Assembly (NCBI RefSeq): GCF_024707545.1
Contig: NZ_CP062229.1
Coordinates: 6,925,501-6,989,500, forward strand
Reading direction: 5' to 3'
Origin: Mesorhizobium onobrychidis
Lineage (GTDB): Bacteria > Pseudomonadota > Alphaproteobacteria > Rhizobiales > Rhizobiaceae
DNA length: 64,000 nucleotides
Shown here: piece by piece, positions 1 to 10,760 of the stretch
Layout of the letters: each line of letters begins with the position of its first letter
Position numbering within the stretch: the first letter of the stretch is position 1
Notes under the pieces: model-generated
What the model saw: the letters and a program-made list of their open reading frames with translations, nothing else
The model's database searches: none
What the model was told of the DNA's origin: nothing
Position numbers and translations under genes: made by a program

Positions 1-1217
1 ATGGCGATTTGGTCAGGTTCCAACGACTTCAGGAGGATCCGGGCGACCAGTTCATCTACTGCGGGCGCCCGAACCTCCTGACAGAGAGAGCTGCCGGTCT
101 GATTGCGGTCCGCCAAGCAGCAGTAAACGGGGCATGCACTGTCGGGGCCGCTGTAGCGCACGGTCATGCGCCGTCCGCATTGGCCGCAAACCGCCAAGCC
201 CTGCAGCAAAGCAATGCCCTTGCGCGCCGCGCCGCGGTGGCCGGCCTCGTATCGATTGGTGTTGTCGGCGAGGCGTCGCTGATTGGCCATGAACTCCTCC
301 CAGTTAATATAACCAGGGTGTGCGTCTTTGATGCAAACCTCCCAGTCGTCAATGGCCACCTTCGAGGTTGCGCGGTGCGAACCCGGACCTTGGCGGACCG
401 CATTGATTTGGCGCCGGCCATAGACATATGCGCCGGCATAGGCCGGGTTGTGCAAAATATGATGGACGTGGGCGATGGTGGCGTCTCGCCACAACAGCTC
501 ATGGGGCGCCGGCCCGCGAAGCGGCCGCACCGGTACGCATAGGTCGTGTGTGCGCAGGTAACGCATAACGCGTCGCGCGGTCTGAAGCTCTCTAAATTTG
601 TCGAAGATCAGACGCAGCCGAGCCTGAACCTCTTCATCAGGGTTGAACACGATCTGGCCGGAGCGGTTGTAGGCCAAGCCGCCTGGCAGCGGTATGCGAA
701 GCTCGCCCCGCGCCGCCTTCTGCCGCTCCCCTTGATGCAGGCGGATGCGGATCTGGTGCAACTCCGCTTCGCTCATGATCCCCGAGAGCCCTAACAGCAG
801 CCGGTCGTGATAAGCGCAGGGATCGTAAAGACGTTCACCATCGGCGATGACAACGCCGAACAATGAACACAACTCGAGGAGTTGATGCCAATCCCGGTTG
901 TTGCGCGCCAATCGAGATGCATCGAGGCTGACCACCAGACCCGCGTTGCCGAGCCCGATCTCGGCGATGAGCCGTTGGAAGCCGCCACGCTCGACTTGGC
1001 CGTTTCCCGATTTTCCAAGATCCTCATCGATGACGACGACACGATCCGGCGGCCAGCCCAATCTGACGGCGCGGTCCACCAAGCTGTACTGAAGTTCGGT
1101 GCTTTCCTGATGGTGGCGCACCTGGTTTATCGAGGATTGGCGCACATACACGTAAGCGAACTTTGAACGCCGGACGGCCGTGAGCCGCTCGTCAGAACTG
1201 CTCGGAATAGCCAACAT
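1..1217 (-). CDS. Large serine recombinase, runs off the left edge
   Basis: Site-specific recombinase of the resolvase/invertase superfamily, open for about 405 codons from the ATG at 1215-1217 to the window edge, so the C-terminus is missing. The N-terminal catalytic domain shows YVYVRQSS (nucleophilic serine region), DEDLGKSG and DASRLARNNRDW. A recombinase domain follows, then a zinc-ribbon half with CGQCGRRM near residue 345. The family excises or integrates mobile DNA through a covalent serine-DNA link. Two small ORFs precede it, and the first overlaps its start, as in the second recombinase cassette near 26.1 kb. It looks intact as far as visible, unlike most mobile genes here. Confidence 0.85.
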   Translation of the reverse strand, partial: MLAIPSSSDERLTAVRRSKFAYVYVRQSSINQVRHHQESTELQYSLVDRAVRLGWPPDRVVVIDEDLGKSGNGQVERGGFQRLIAEIGLGNAGLVVSLDASRLARNNRDWHQLLELCSLFGVVIADGERLYDPCAYHDRLLLGLSGIMSEAELHQIRIRLHQGERQKAARGELRIPLPGGLAYNRSGQIVFNPDEEVQARLRLIFDKFRELQTARRVMRYLRTHDLCVPVRPLRGPAPHELLWRDATIAHVHHILHNPAYAGAYVYGRRQINAVRQGPGSHRATSKVAIDDWEVCIKDAHPGYINWEEFMANQRRLADNTNRYEAGHRGAARKGIALLQGLAVCGQCGRRMTVRYSGPDSACPVYCCLADRNQTGSSLCQEVRAPAVDELVARILLKSLEPDQIA

Positions 1218-1413
1218 CAAACCGCTCCCTCGCCGCTGGCGCGTTCGGCGGCATCCGGCGGATCAGAGTCGCGAGCATCTGCGTGACTTGGTGCTGAGAT
1301 ACCGGTGGGAGATTGTTCCAAAGGCTGGGCATATCTGGCTTGATCCGTACCAGTGGAACACTGGTCTCCGGTAGAGACACCGCAATCCGATGCGCCAAAG
1401 CATGAGCAACCAT
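1192..1413 (-). CDS. Small recombinase-associated ORF (73 aa)
   Basis: Short protein whose end overlaps the start of the downstream recombinase by 26 bases in another frame, suggesting translational coupling. Its middle (MPSLWNNLPPVSQHQVTQML) resembles the middle of the small ORF at 26091-26288, which sits in the same place before the second recombinase ([19 protein letters not shown]). The shared pattern is W..LP followed by a T.(M/L)...L(I/L) helix. This twice-seen arrangement is the main argument that it is a real gene. Function unknown. Confidence 0.55.
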   Translation of the reverse strand: MVAHALAHRIAVSLPETSVPLVRIKPDMPSLWNNLPPVSQHQVTQMLATLIRRMPPNAPAARERFDVGYSEQF

Positions 1414-1693
1414 CGCAACTCTCTATTGAGTTACTAAAGGTGATTCGCGCATAATACACTAAAGGAAGCAAATTCCGAACGGATATTAACTTTCTCGCCG
1501 CGCTACGATGTTCATGATCATCATCGCTAGCAGGCGACAAATCCGTCACTGACCGGCGGATATTGCGTGACCGTCCATCCGGAAGGCGGATGACAATAAA
1601 GGCAGGTCCGCGCCCCGACCGAAGTGATGCCACCTCAAACCGTTGTCCACAGAGCGCATGTCGACGGTCAACTACCGTGACATGAGACACCAA
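1217..1693 (-). CDS. Putative DUF5372-like transposon-associated ORF
   Basis: The first ~80 residues (MVSHVTVVDRRHALCGQRFE..., SGRGPAFIVIRLPDG, RRSVTDLSP) fit a small beta-rich protein of the DUF5372 type, which often precedes recombinases in mobile cassettes. The rest of the frame overlaps the 73-aa ORF and may not be coding, so the 3' end is uncertain. It would be the first gene of a three-gene recombinase cassette. Function unknown; recognition is by memory of the family pattern only. Confidence 0.4.
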   Translation of the reverse strand: MVSHVTVVDRRHALCGQRFEVASLRSGRGPAFIVIRLPDGRSRNIRRSVTDLSPASDDDHEHRSAARKLISVRNLLPLVYYARITFSNSIESCDGCSCFGASDCGVSTGDQCSTGTDQARYAQPLEQSPTGISAPSHADARDSDPPDAAERASGEGAV

Positions 1694-1709
1694 CCGATCA
1701 ACAACAGGG

Positions 1710-1856
1710 GCAACCGCGATCCTTGATCGCCTGCTTCATCATTCGACAGTGATCACCATCCGCGGTGACAGCTACCGGCTTCGCGAAAAGCGTCGTTCCG
1801 GCCTATTGCAGAAGGCCGGAACGACGCTCGAGACCAACGAAACCGCAAAACAATGA
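1710..1856 (+). pseudogene. IstB C-terminal fragment (IS21 family)
   Basis: In-frame translation gives the last ~48 residues of an IS21-type IstB ATPase: TAILDRLLHHSTVITIRGDS then YRLREKRRSG and a stop. The N-terminal AAA+ part is absent. The stop lies at the left end of the next element, so the fragment was probably cut by that insertion. It matches the IstB fragment at 53118-53405 in its core (ILDRLLHH, GDSYRLREKRR), so both derive from related IS21 elements distinct from the intact one at 3.4-5.7 kb. Confidence 0.7.
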
Positions 1857-3257
1857 GGGATCAGTTCTTCGTTTCGCCCAAGGGGTCAAATCCTCACTTC
1901 GCTTGACAACACATCCGTTCCGCCTTGATCTTCCTCATATAAGTATATTCGATCTGTTCGCCGAGCACGAGATCGGCCGCGAACTGCAAGCGATATCGCA
2001 CTGGCTGGACGCGCATTGTGATGTGCTGAGCCAGGTGGCCGAGGATCTGCGTCGGCGCGGTCTCAAGGAGACCGGCCGGCAGGGCCTGCCGGCGGAGGCG
2101 GTGCTGCGCTGCGCTGCTCAACCAATACCGCCAGTTAAGTTATCAGGGCTGGCGTTTCATCTGGAAGATTCCGCATCGTTCCGAGCCTTTGCCCGGCTGC
2201 TGTGGGGATGGAGCCCGAAGAAGTCGGTCTTGCACAAGACGATCAGCGCGATCGGGGCAGAAACCTGGGAAAAGATCAGTCGGAGGCTGTTGACGAGCGC
2301 CCGGCGGGACAGGTTGGAAAACGGCAAGGTTGTGCGTGTCGACAGCACCGTCACCGCAGCATTCATCCACGCGCCGAGCGACAACAGCCTGTTATGGGAC
2401 GCCGTGCGGGTGATGGTGCGGCTGCTCCACGCGGCCGACGCCTTGGGCAGCGCCACCCCATGGCATGATCACTGCCGCGCGGCGAAGAAGCGGGCCCGGA
2501 CGATCGAGTATGCCCGCAGCCGTCTCCAACGGGTCAAGCCCTATCGCGAACTGCTCAGGATCACGCGCACCACCTTGAGCGATCTTCAGCAGGCGGCACA
2601 GCAGTTGCCTCTGGCCGCGGGCCCAGCCGTCGAACTCTGGCAGGCCACCGTCTGCCACTACCAGCCGCTGATCGAGCAGATCATCGCCCAGACCGAGCGG
2701 CGGGTCATGGGCGGCGAGGCGGTGCCCGCCAATGAGAAGCTGGTAAGCCTCTTCGAGCCGCATGCCGACATCATCTTCAAGGGCCGTCGCGATGTCGATT
2801 ACGGCCATAAGCTCAATCTGACCACCGGCAGAAGCGGCCTGATCCTCGATCTTGTCATCGAGGCAGGCAACCCGGCCGACAGCGAGCGTCTGCTGCCCAT
2901 GCTGGAGCGCCCACATCGCCTTTTATGGCCAAGCACCGCGGCAGGCGGCCGCCGATGGCGGCTTTGCCAGCCGCGCCAATCTGAGCCAGGCCAAGGCCTG
3001 GGGCGTGCGCGACATGGCCTTCCACAAGAAAGCGGGTCTCAAAATCGAAGACATGGTCAGGAGCCGCTGGGTCTACCGCAAGCTGAGCAACTTCCGCGCC
3101 GGCATCGAGGCCGACATCTCCTGCCTGACACGCGCCTACGGTCTGGCCTACTGCACCTGGCGCGGGCTCACACACTTCAAGGCTTACGTCTGGTCCTCGG
3201 TGGTCGCTTACAACCTCGCCCTCTTCGCCCGCCTCATACCCAACTGACCCCCCTCAT
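1853..3257 (+). mobile_element. ISNCY-like element, approximate bounds
   Basis: The ends are inferred from a short imperfect inverted repeat: ATGAGGGATCAGTT at the left (1853) and, reading inward from the right end at 3257, ATGAGGGGGGTCAGTT. The transposase reading frame fills the interior. No target duplication was identified, so the bounds are provisional. Confidence 0.45.
1862..3247 (+). pseudogene. ISNCY-like transposase, frameshifted
   Basis: Transposase of about 450 residues resembling the ISNCY (ISBm1-like) family: FDLFAEHEIGRELQAISHWL near the start, LAFHLEDSASFRAFARLLWG, and RVDSTVTAAFIH around the first catalytic Asp. A one-base insertion in the CCC near 2910 shifts the frame; the continuation (HIAFYGQAPRQAAADGGFAS ... 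YNLALFARLIPN) is in another frame and ends at 3247. Around 2112-2150 a short stretch is out of register with the family and then returns, fitting two compensating indels. No good start codon lies near the conserved N-terminus. Dead copy. Confidence 0.75.
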
Positions 3258-3441
3258 CGGGTCGCCCTCAATGGCATGCCGGCAAGCGCCGGCCGATACC
3301 TTGTGCCCGCATGACCGTTGCAAACACTCTCGGTCGCAACTCAATGTCTCGCGCCATCACGCGCCGCTGTCAATGGGCACCGAAGTTTCCGCAAAAGTGG
3401 GCATCCAATTTTCCCTATCTGGCGGGTGAAGGTTTCGGTGA

Positions 3442-4291
<850 letters not shown>

Positions 4292-4295
<4 letters not shown>

Positions 4296-5530
4296 GACCG
4301 GCTCCCCGCGTCGGCCAGTCGCTCGGCGACGGCCTGATAGAAGTCGAGCGAGCGCCGGGCGACATGGTCGCCGAGGCGGCCGACGATGATATCCGGGGCG
4401 CTCTTCCTCGCCGCGTGGCGAACTGCCCCCTGACGATGAGCAGGATCGATCCGATATTGGCGGCGCCCCTCGAGCACAGGATGGCTGGCGACCAGCCGGC
4501 CTTCGTCCAGGATGCGGATGCAGTCGGCAAGCTGGTGAACCTCGACAAGTCGCCGGGTGCGATCGGGAACGCTATAGTAGTTGCCGCCGATCGAGACGAG
4601 ACCATCATGGCTGACGCGACGCTCCAGCTTGAGAAGCGCGTCGAAGGGAACTGCCGGGAGAGGTTGAAGTTCCGGCTGCTCCGCCGCGAAGGCTTCACTG
4701 ACGATGCGTTGCGTGGTGCCGTGCAGGCGAGCGTTGGCGACGGTGTCGAGCCAATCTTGTAATTGCTCGTTCAGGTCGTCGAGATTGCGGAAGCTGCGGG
4801 CCAGGAAGAAGTCCTCGCGGATATAGCGGAATGGTCGCTCGACTTTGCCCTTGGTTTTGGCACGATACGGCCGGCAGGCTCTGGGCTGGAAGCCAAAGTG
4901 CTTGGCCAGCGCCAGCAGCGAGCGATTATAGATGATGTGGCCTTCGTTATCTTCGCCGGTAACCGCCGTCTTCATCCTGTCGTAGAGGATCTCGATCGGC
5001 ACTCCTCCAATGGCGTCGAATGCCTGCATATGACAGCGCAGCAGCGTCTGCAGGTCCTGGTGCATGACGTAGCGGGCGAAGATGTAACGCGAGTGGCCAA
5101 GCACAAGCGAGAACAGCCAGACAATGCGCATCACGCCCGGCGCGTCGGTGAACTCGGTGATGAAGCGCGCGAAGTCGACCTGTGCTTGATATCCGGCCGG
5201 GGTCTCGAACCGCACCTCGAAGGGACGCACCTGCTCCTGCGGTCGGATTGCGGCCACGAAGCGCTTCACGGCGGTGTAGGCGCCGTCATAGCCGCGCTCA
5301 CGAATCTCGCGCGTCAGGCGCACGGCGCTCAGATCGGGAAAGGCCGAGACCCGTTCGCGCAGATAGTCGACAAAGGGAACGATCTTGTTTGGCCGCCCCG
5401 CCTGTCGCGGGCCATAGGCGGGAAGTTCGAGCCCGCGCTCGATGTATTTGCGGACCGTCTTGGGATCGCGGCCCGTTCGCCGGGCAATCGCGGTCACGGA
5501 CAGGCCCTGACGGTGTAGATCCAATATCAT
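4292..5530 (-). CDS. istA: IstA transposase, IS21 family
   Basis: DDE transposase of about 412 residues from the ATG at 5530. It has an N-terminal helix-turn-helix (GLSVTAIARRTGRDPKTVRK), then an integrase core with Asp in YQAQVDFARF, Asp in ILYDRMKTAV and Glu in KGKVERPFRY. A C-terminal beta-barrel-like region (VSIGGNYYSVP) is typical of IstA. The frame stays open to 5656, but family starts lie close to ILDLHRQG, so the inner ATG was chosen. Intact. Confidence 0.88.
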
Positions 5531-5609
5531 CAGAAGTTCTCCAAGTTGGACCACCAGCACCGCTCCGATTCCGATCAAATCGGGACGGACTATCGACGCC
5601 GGAGCGAAA

Positions 5610-5645
5610 GCCGCCAGTTCCGGGACGCGTCCCGGAACTGGCGGC
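5610..5645. repeat. 36-bp perfect palindrome inside the IS21 right end
   Basis: The 36 bases are their own reverse complement (GCCGCCAGTTCCGGGACG followed by its exact mirror). It sits about 80 bp upstream of the istA start and 62 bp inside the right end of the element. As RNA it would form an 18-bp hairpin or cruciform. It has no following T-run, so it is not a standard intrinsic terminator. Confidence 0.9.
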
Positions 5646-5963
5646 AGCAGCGCCAACTAGGGAATTTTCGATGCCCACAATCAGGGAATATTCATCGCCC
5701 GATGACAGCCGCAAAAGCAGCATGGATCGAGCGGCCAAACGACCTTGAACACTCGCAAAAACAGCGATTATGGACGGGCACTAGTCTAAGAGGCCGCAAC
5801 GTCCGCCGCTCCGCCAGCACGGGGGCTGCGCGGCGGACACGCCAACGTCACCGCTGAATGCCACGCCATTTTTGCTGATGGGGTGGATGCCAGCCTTCTC
5901 CGACGGCATCGCAATGTGCCAAGTTTGTGGCGTTAGCGCCACGCAAAGGAGAGGCAGGCATCC

Positions 5964-6011
5964 ATGGAAAAGGTTACCATCATTGGGGTCGATCTGGCAA
6001 AGAACGTCTTT
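5964..6011 (+). CDS. IS110-family transposase, exon 1
   Basis: Sixteen codons, MEKVTIIGVDLAKNVF, the canonical N-terminus of IS110/IS1111 transposases, including the first acidic residue of the RuvC-like DEDD site (GVDLAKNVF). AGGAGAG lies at 5947-5953 as ribosome binding site. Translation on into the intron does not match the family; joining codon 16 to position 8206 restores the expected QLHGA. The gene is therefore functional only after RNA splicing. Confidence 0.85.
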
Positions 6012-8205
6012 GTGCGACCTGCAAGTCGCGTAAGTTTCTGTTTCACAGGAGGGATATAGCCTGAAGAAACCGGCTGTTCCATCAGCCGTTCCCTACCCGG
6101 ACATGCGGAGCCGGTAACAGCTCGGTGTGAAGCTCTGGGGACAAAGTAGCCGCCGGGTATCCGGTACGCCGAGCCGCGAGGCAAGGCGGAATCTGCCAGC
6201 ACGAAGGCGGAGAGGAGCAAGGGATGAGCGGATACGACCAACGTATGTGAACTTCCGATAAACGTCGTGATCTTTGACAAGCCAAACGTGCTGAAAGGCT
6301 TGAACCAAAACGGTACGCGGTGTGGAGTGGTCTTTGAAAACTGGGCCACCATGGACGACCAGCCGCCGGCGAAGAGGAAGGGGTCCGCCCCGCTCGGAGA
6401 CTTATGCGGAACAGGGTAAGCCCATAGTGCTGCCGGCAACGGCAGGCGGACCATAAGGAACGCTGTTGGCGCTGTGGGTACAGGAATGCGGAAAAAGCGA
6501 ACGCCCGACTGTAATGGACGGGATACGGGCTGAAACATCGCCTGACGCGAAAGCGGGCAGACTTCCGCGCGGTCATTCATGGCGAGAGAACTTTGACCAA
6601 TCATTATACGAGGGAAAGCAGATGACGGCGATCGGCGCGAAAGCGACCGAGGCTGGTGCATCCTCGCGCACTGCGCAGATGTGGGACCAGGCGAACTGGT
6701 CGCGCATTGAGGCAGAGGTGAAACGACTTCAGGTGCGTATCGCCAAGGCAACCCGGGAAGGCCGATGGAGCAAGGTGCAAGCATTGCAACGTCTGCTGAC
6801 CCGCTCGCATAGCGGCAAGATGTTGGCCGTGAAACGGGTGACGGAGAATCGCGGTAAGAGAACGCCGGGGGTGGACGGTAAGATATGGTCATCCCCGGCG
6901 GCCAGATGGAACGGGATGATGTCACTTCGACATCGCGGTTATCGCGCGATGCCGTTGCGACGTGTTTACATTCCCAAGAGTAACGGCAAGAAGCGTCCGC
7001 TGGGAATTCCCTGTATGCGGTGCCGGGCGATGCAGGCGTTATGGAAGCTCGCTCTGGACCCGGTGGCAGAGACACTGGCGGACCCGAATTCCTATGGATT
7101 CCGGCCCGAACGCTCGACTGCCGACGCCATCGAGCAGTGCTTCATCACTCTGGCCAAGCGTGCCACGCAAGAGTGGATTCTGGAAGGTGACATCAGAGGC
7201 TGTTTCGACAACTTCAGTCACCCCTGGCTTCTGGAGCATGTCACGATGGACAAGGAGGTCCTGCAAAAGTGGCTTCAAGCCGGATATATCGATGAGGGAA
7301 CTCTGTTTGAGACGTCGGCGGGCACCCCGCAAGGGGGGATTATCTCGCCGGTGATCGCGAACATGGCGTTGGATGGGCTGGAGGCGGCAGTCTACGCAAG
7401 CGTGGGATCGTCGAAACTCGCGCGCAGCAAGGCCCAGCTCAACGTCATCCGCTATGCCGATGACTTTGTGGTGACCGGCGAATCGAAAGATGTGCTCGAA
7501 TTCAAGTCCTTCCGGCGGTCAGGCAGTTCCTGGCCATTCGAGGTCTGGAACTCTCAGAGGAGAAGACCCGGATCACGAACATCGCGGAGGGTTTCGATTT
7601 CCTTGGCCAGAACGTACGCAAGTACGACGGCAAGCTACTGATCAAGCCGGCAAGGAAGAGTGTTAAAGCACTCCTCGACAAGGTCAGGGAAATCATCAAG
7701 GGCAACGCGGGCGTCACGCAGGAGGTATTGATACAGAACCTGAACCCTGTCATCCGGGGATGGGCTATGTATCACCGCCACGTCGTCGCGAAAGCGAGCT
7801 TCTCATCGATAGACTCGCACATCTGGCAAATGCTCTGGAAATGGGCAAGTCGACGCCATCCCATGAAAGGAGCACGGTGGGTGAGGAACAGGTACTTCCG
7901 GGTCGATGGACACCGGTCCTGGGACTTCGCTACGAAGGGCCCGGCAGATGCCAGTACCAGCGGGTGCCGGCTCTTCCGCGCAATGACGATCCCGATTACG
8001 AGGCATGTCAAGATCCGGGGACTGGCTAATCCATTTGATCCGGTATGGTGCACTTACTTCGCCCGCCGTCGAATTGCGAAACGCTCCGGCCAGTTGTTCG
8101 GTGCCACACCATGGTGCTGAAGAATGGCTTGAGCCGGATGCGGGGTGATCCGCATGTCCGGTTCTTAGGGGGCGGCGGCGCAGCAATGCGCCGCCGCTAC
8201 CCGAC
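6012..8205 (+). ncRNA. Group II intron interrupting the transposase gene
   Basis: Starts GTGCGACC (5' consensus GTGYG) directly after the TTT codon of exon 1 and ends CTACCCGAC (3' ends in A-pyrimidine). Near the 3' end is a 34-nt domain V (8131-8164; GAGCCGGATGCG pairing with CGCATGTCCGGTTC) containing the catalytic AGC. A GC-rich domain VI hairpin with a candidate branch A follows (about 8169-8200). A reverse transcriptase/maturase gene lies inside (domain IV). Removing exactly 6012-8205 rejoins the IS110 transposase frame. Confidence 0.88.
6622..8120 (+). pseudogene. ltrA: Group II intron reverse transcriptase/maturase, frameshifted
   Basis: Intron-encoded protein, about 500 residues, from the ATG at 6622 preceded by GAGGGAAAG. 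Reverse transcriptase blocks are clear: TPGVDG, YIPKSNGKKRPLGIP, EGDIRGCFDNFSH, GTPQGGIISP and the YADDF active site (VIRYADDFVV, ends about 7473). Between about 7495 and 7506 the frame changes; the rest (VLPAVRQFLAIRGLELSEEK, a maturase domain with LNPVIRGWAMYHRH, and the end at 8120) is in another frame. No clear HNH endonuclease was seen. With the shift the protein would lack the maturase domain, so splicing may depend on a helper copy unless this is a sequence error. Confidence 0.85.
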
Positions 8206-9186
8206 CAGCTGCACGGGGCGGCAGCTGATGGATCGGTTGTGTTCCGCAAGAAGCTGTCGCGCCTGCAGTTTTGCAAGTTCATGGCGAGTCAACCGGCATG
8301 TGTCGTGGCGATGGAAGCGTGCGGCAGCTCCCACTACTGGGCCCGTCAGATGGCTCGGCTTGGCCATGAGCCAAGACTGATTGCCCCGGCCTATGTCAAA
8401 CCGTTCGTCAAGCGGCAGAAGAACGACGTCGCCGATGCGGAGGCGATCGTCGAAGCAGCGCAACGACCGACAATGCGCTTTGTCGAACCGAAGACCAAGG
8501 AGCAGCAGTCCCGGGCTATCGTGTTTCGCACCAGAGAGCAGTTCGTGAATCAGAGAACCGAATTGGTGAATGCGCTGCGCACGCACCTCTATGAGTTCGG
8601 TTATGTTGCTCCGCAAGGCATCGGCCACCTGCCACGTCTGGCAGAGATCGTCGAGGACGAGAACGCAGACCTGCCGGATCTGGTCCGCGACATCTGCAGC
8701 GCTCTCCTTGACCAGATCGAACAGTTGAGCAGCCGGCTCGCGGCATTGAAGAAGACGATCGACACGCTGTCCAAGCAGGCTGCAACATCTCGGCGCTTGC
8801 AAACCATGCCCGGTGTTGGCCCTATCGCTGCCCTTGCCATTGAAACCTTTGCGCCGCCGATGGAGGCCTTCACGTGCGGTCGCGATTTCGCCGCCTGGCT
8901 CGGGCTGGTCCCTCGGCAGAAGTCGAGCGGCGGCAAGCAACGACTAGGGAAGGTATCGATGATGGGCCAGCGCGATATTCGGCGGTTGCTCATCATCGGC
9001 GCCATGGCCGTGGTTCGATGGGCATCTCGGAGGCGCGCGCCCGACGGTTCCTGGCTTGACCGCTTGATCTTGAAGAAACCGCGCATGCTGGTGGCAATCG
9101 CGCTGGCCAACAAGATGGCGCGTGGCATCTGGGCCATGCTGACGAAACAGGAGGACTACCGAGATCCGGCGACGGTGCCTGCGTGA
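8206..9186 (+). CDS. IS110-family transposase, exon 2
   Basis: Continues exon 1 in frame (QLHGAAADGSVVFRKK) and is intact to the stop at 9186, giving a spliced protein of about 342 residues. It shows the DEDD N-terminal half (VVAMEACGSSHYWAR, KNDVADAEAI) and the IS116/IS110/IS902 C-terminal domain (MPGVGPIAALAIETF, GRDFAAWLGLVPRQKSSGGK with the catalytic serine region). Members recombine through a Holliday-junction-like mechanism guided by an element-encoded RNA. Confidence 0.88.
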   Translation, partial: QLHGAAADGSVVFRKKLSRLQFCKFMASQPACVVAMEACGSSHYWARQMARLGHEPRLIAPAYVKPFVKRQKNDVADAEAIVEAAQRPTMRFVEPKTKEQQSRAIVFRTREQFVNQRTELVNALRTHLYEFGYVAPQGIGHLPRLAEIVEDENADLPDLVRDICSALLDQIEQLSSRLAALKKTIDTLSKQAATSRRLQTMPGVGPIAALAIETFAPPMEAFTCGRDFAAWLGLVPRQKSSGGKQRLGKVSMMGQRDIRRLLIIGAMAVVRWASRRRAPDGSWLDRLILKKPRMLVAIALANKMARGIWAMLTKQEDYRDPATVPA

Positions 9187-9189
9187 TTT

Positions 9190-10760
9190 GCAACAACCCA
9201 CCTGAGACCGGCACGTCGGGGATGTGAGGAAGGCATGAACTGCATGGGCAAATGATCGATCAGATCGGGGTCAGGAAAACCAGAGTCAAGTTGAGAGCCC
9301 ACGCAAGCTCGCTTTGCTGATTTGGACCTGATCCGCGCATCACCATACCGGCCCGCGGCATATGGAACGGCCGCAAATCAAGGCCTGACACATGACCGCA
9401 CTCGATCACATGTCCAATGCTTCAGGTTCTCCTTGCAAAACGGCTGGCATCCACACAAGAACTTGACGCACACATCTCTTGCGTGGGTCTCGGCGCAGGC
9501 CGCAGTTCCGTCACGAAGCTTGGTGGTGACTAATCAGTCTCTCAACGTTAACGTGTGTAGAACTAGCGGCACTCCTTCATGGGCCAGCGGACGACGTGGA
9601 TACCCGTCGTTCGGTTCGCGACTGCGGGGTTCCGATTGAAGGCGTATCTCGGCTGCCGTTTTCGGATCATATGAATCACTTTGTTAATGTCACGGCGGCA
9701 CCGGGGAATGACTTGAAGCTGAGCATGTACTGTACTGGAAGCGGCGCTTGTACCAGGTTCGCAGGAATGACTACTACATCCATCTCGGGATAGTTCAACT
9801 TGCTGCGGCATTTTGCCTGAGACTCCCGAGCAAATCGAGACGAGCTGATGGCGCAGGCTGGCCGGGGAACGCAACGACGATGTCCATATCAGTCGCGCAG
9901 CACGCAATCGACACGTCTGCCGACATGATTGTCATAGGCGCTCAGGTCCACCGCCGACTGCGTGATCGGATATTCGGCGCATAGGCGCTCCGCCGAGGCG
10001 ATCTGGCTGATCGCGGTAATCTCAAAGGAATGGTCCCAACACCGTCACCATCGGGGCCAGCGACAATGGAGCATCGCCTCTGACTCGCTCCAAGTCGGTA
10101 CCAATTTTCGGATGTGTCTCGGCTTTTTAAACTGAGACACAACGTTGCAATGTTGCAATGAGGGTTGTTTGCAATCCAATCCAATTGCGTTCGCGGATGT
10201 TGACGAACGCGAAGTGCCTTTCGCCAGTGTTGACCGGCACTAAATCGACGCCGGCCGGAGTTGCCCGATTTGTCAGAAGCGGCGCCTTTCCCAACCAAAT
10301 GGGTGTCCCTATTGTTGCAACCCTGACCAGATTTTGTCGGCGGCGGAACAGCCAGAATCGCCGCTTAAACACAAGGCATGGAAACAACAGGGCTTTTTAC
10401 TTTGGCGTGACTTTTGCGAAGGGAAGGTGACGATTAACCAGCAAGGGGGCCGTTCGATGTCCATACCGCAAATGTTGCTTGGCAGCCTCGCTGAACCGAC
10501 GTCCAGCGAATATTTGCTGGCGACCGCAAAATCCGGCGGCGGGGCATTTTCATCCTGCGGCTCGTGCGCGACGCCGGAGGTCATGCATTCTCCTACGTTC
10601 TTACGTGCGCTGTCTTCATCCTACGCGGTGTCTCTTTCTAGCGCTGGGCGTCGCGCGAGCGCAGCGAGCGGCGAAGCCGCCATGACTGCCCATCCGGCGC
10701 GAACGATTTGCGGTCTACGAGAGTGGACCTGCTCCGTTTCCTCGCTCTGAGGTAATTCCT
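9190..10760. other. Stretch without a recognisable gene
   Basis: The first ~260 bp belong to the 3' side of the IS1111-type element. After that only short frames occur, on both strands, with no family signature I can name. The region before arcA carries the leader GAGGTAATTCCT just ahead of its ATG. I see no tRNA, terminator or promoter motif that I would defend. Confidence 0.5.

Larger units (their letters stand above)
5883..9454 (+). mobile_element. IS110-family (IS1111-type) element carrying a group II intron
   Basis: The element is delimited by a 13-bp subterminal inverted repeat: GTGGATGCCAGCC at 5883-5895 and GGCTGGCATCCAC at 9442-9454. True ends lie a few bases outside, as in the IS1111 group, and were not resolved. 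It contains a transposase in two exons (5964-6011 and 8206-9186) separated by a 2,194-bp group II intron. Confidence 0.75.

Noticed and set aside
2392..2916. 174-codon minus-strand frame in the ISNCY-like element
   Set aside because: Shadow of the transposase on the plus strand.
4763..5518. 251-codon plus-strand frame opposite istA
   Set aside because: Antisense of IstA with its DDE residues intact on the other strand; composition is typical of shadow frames.
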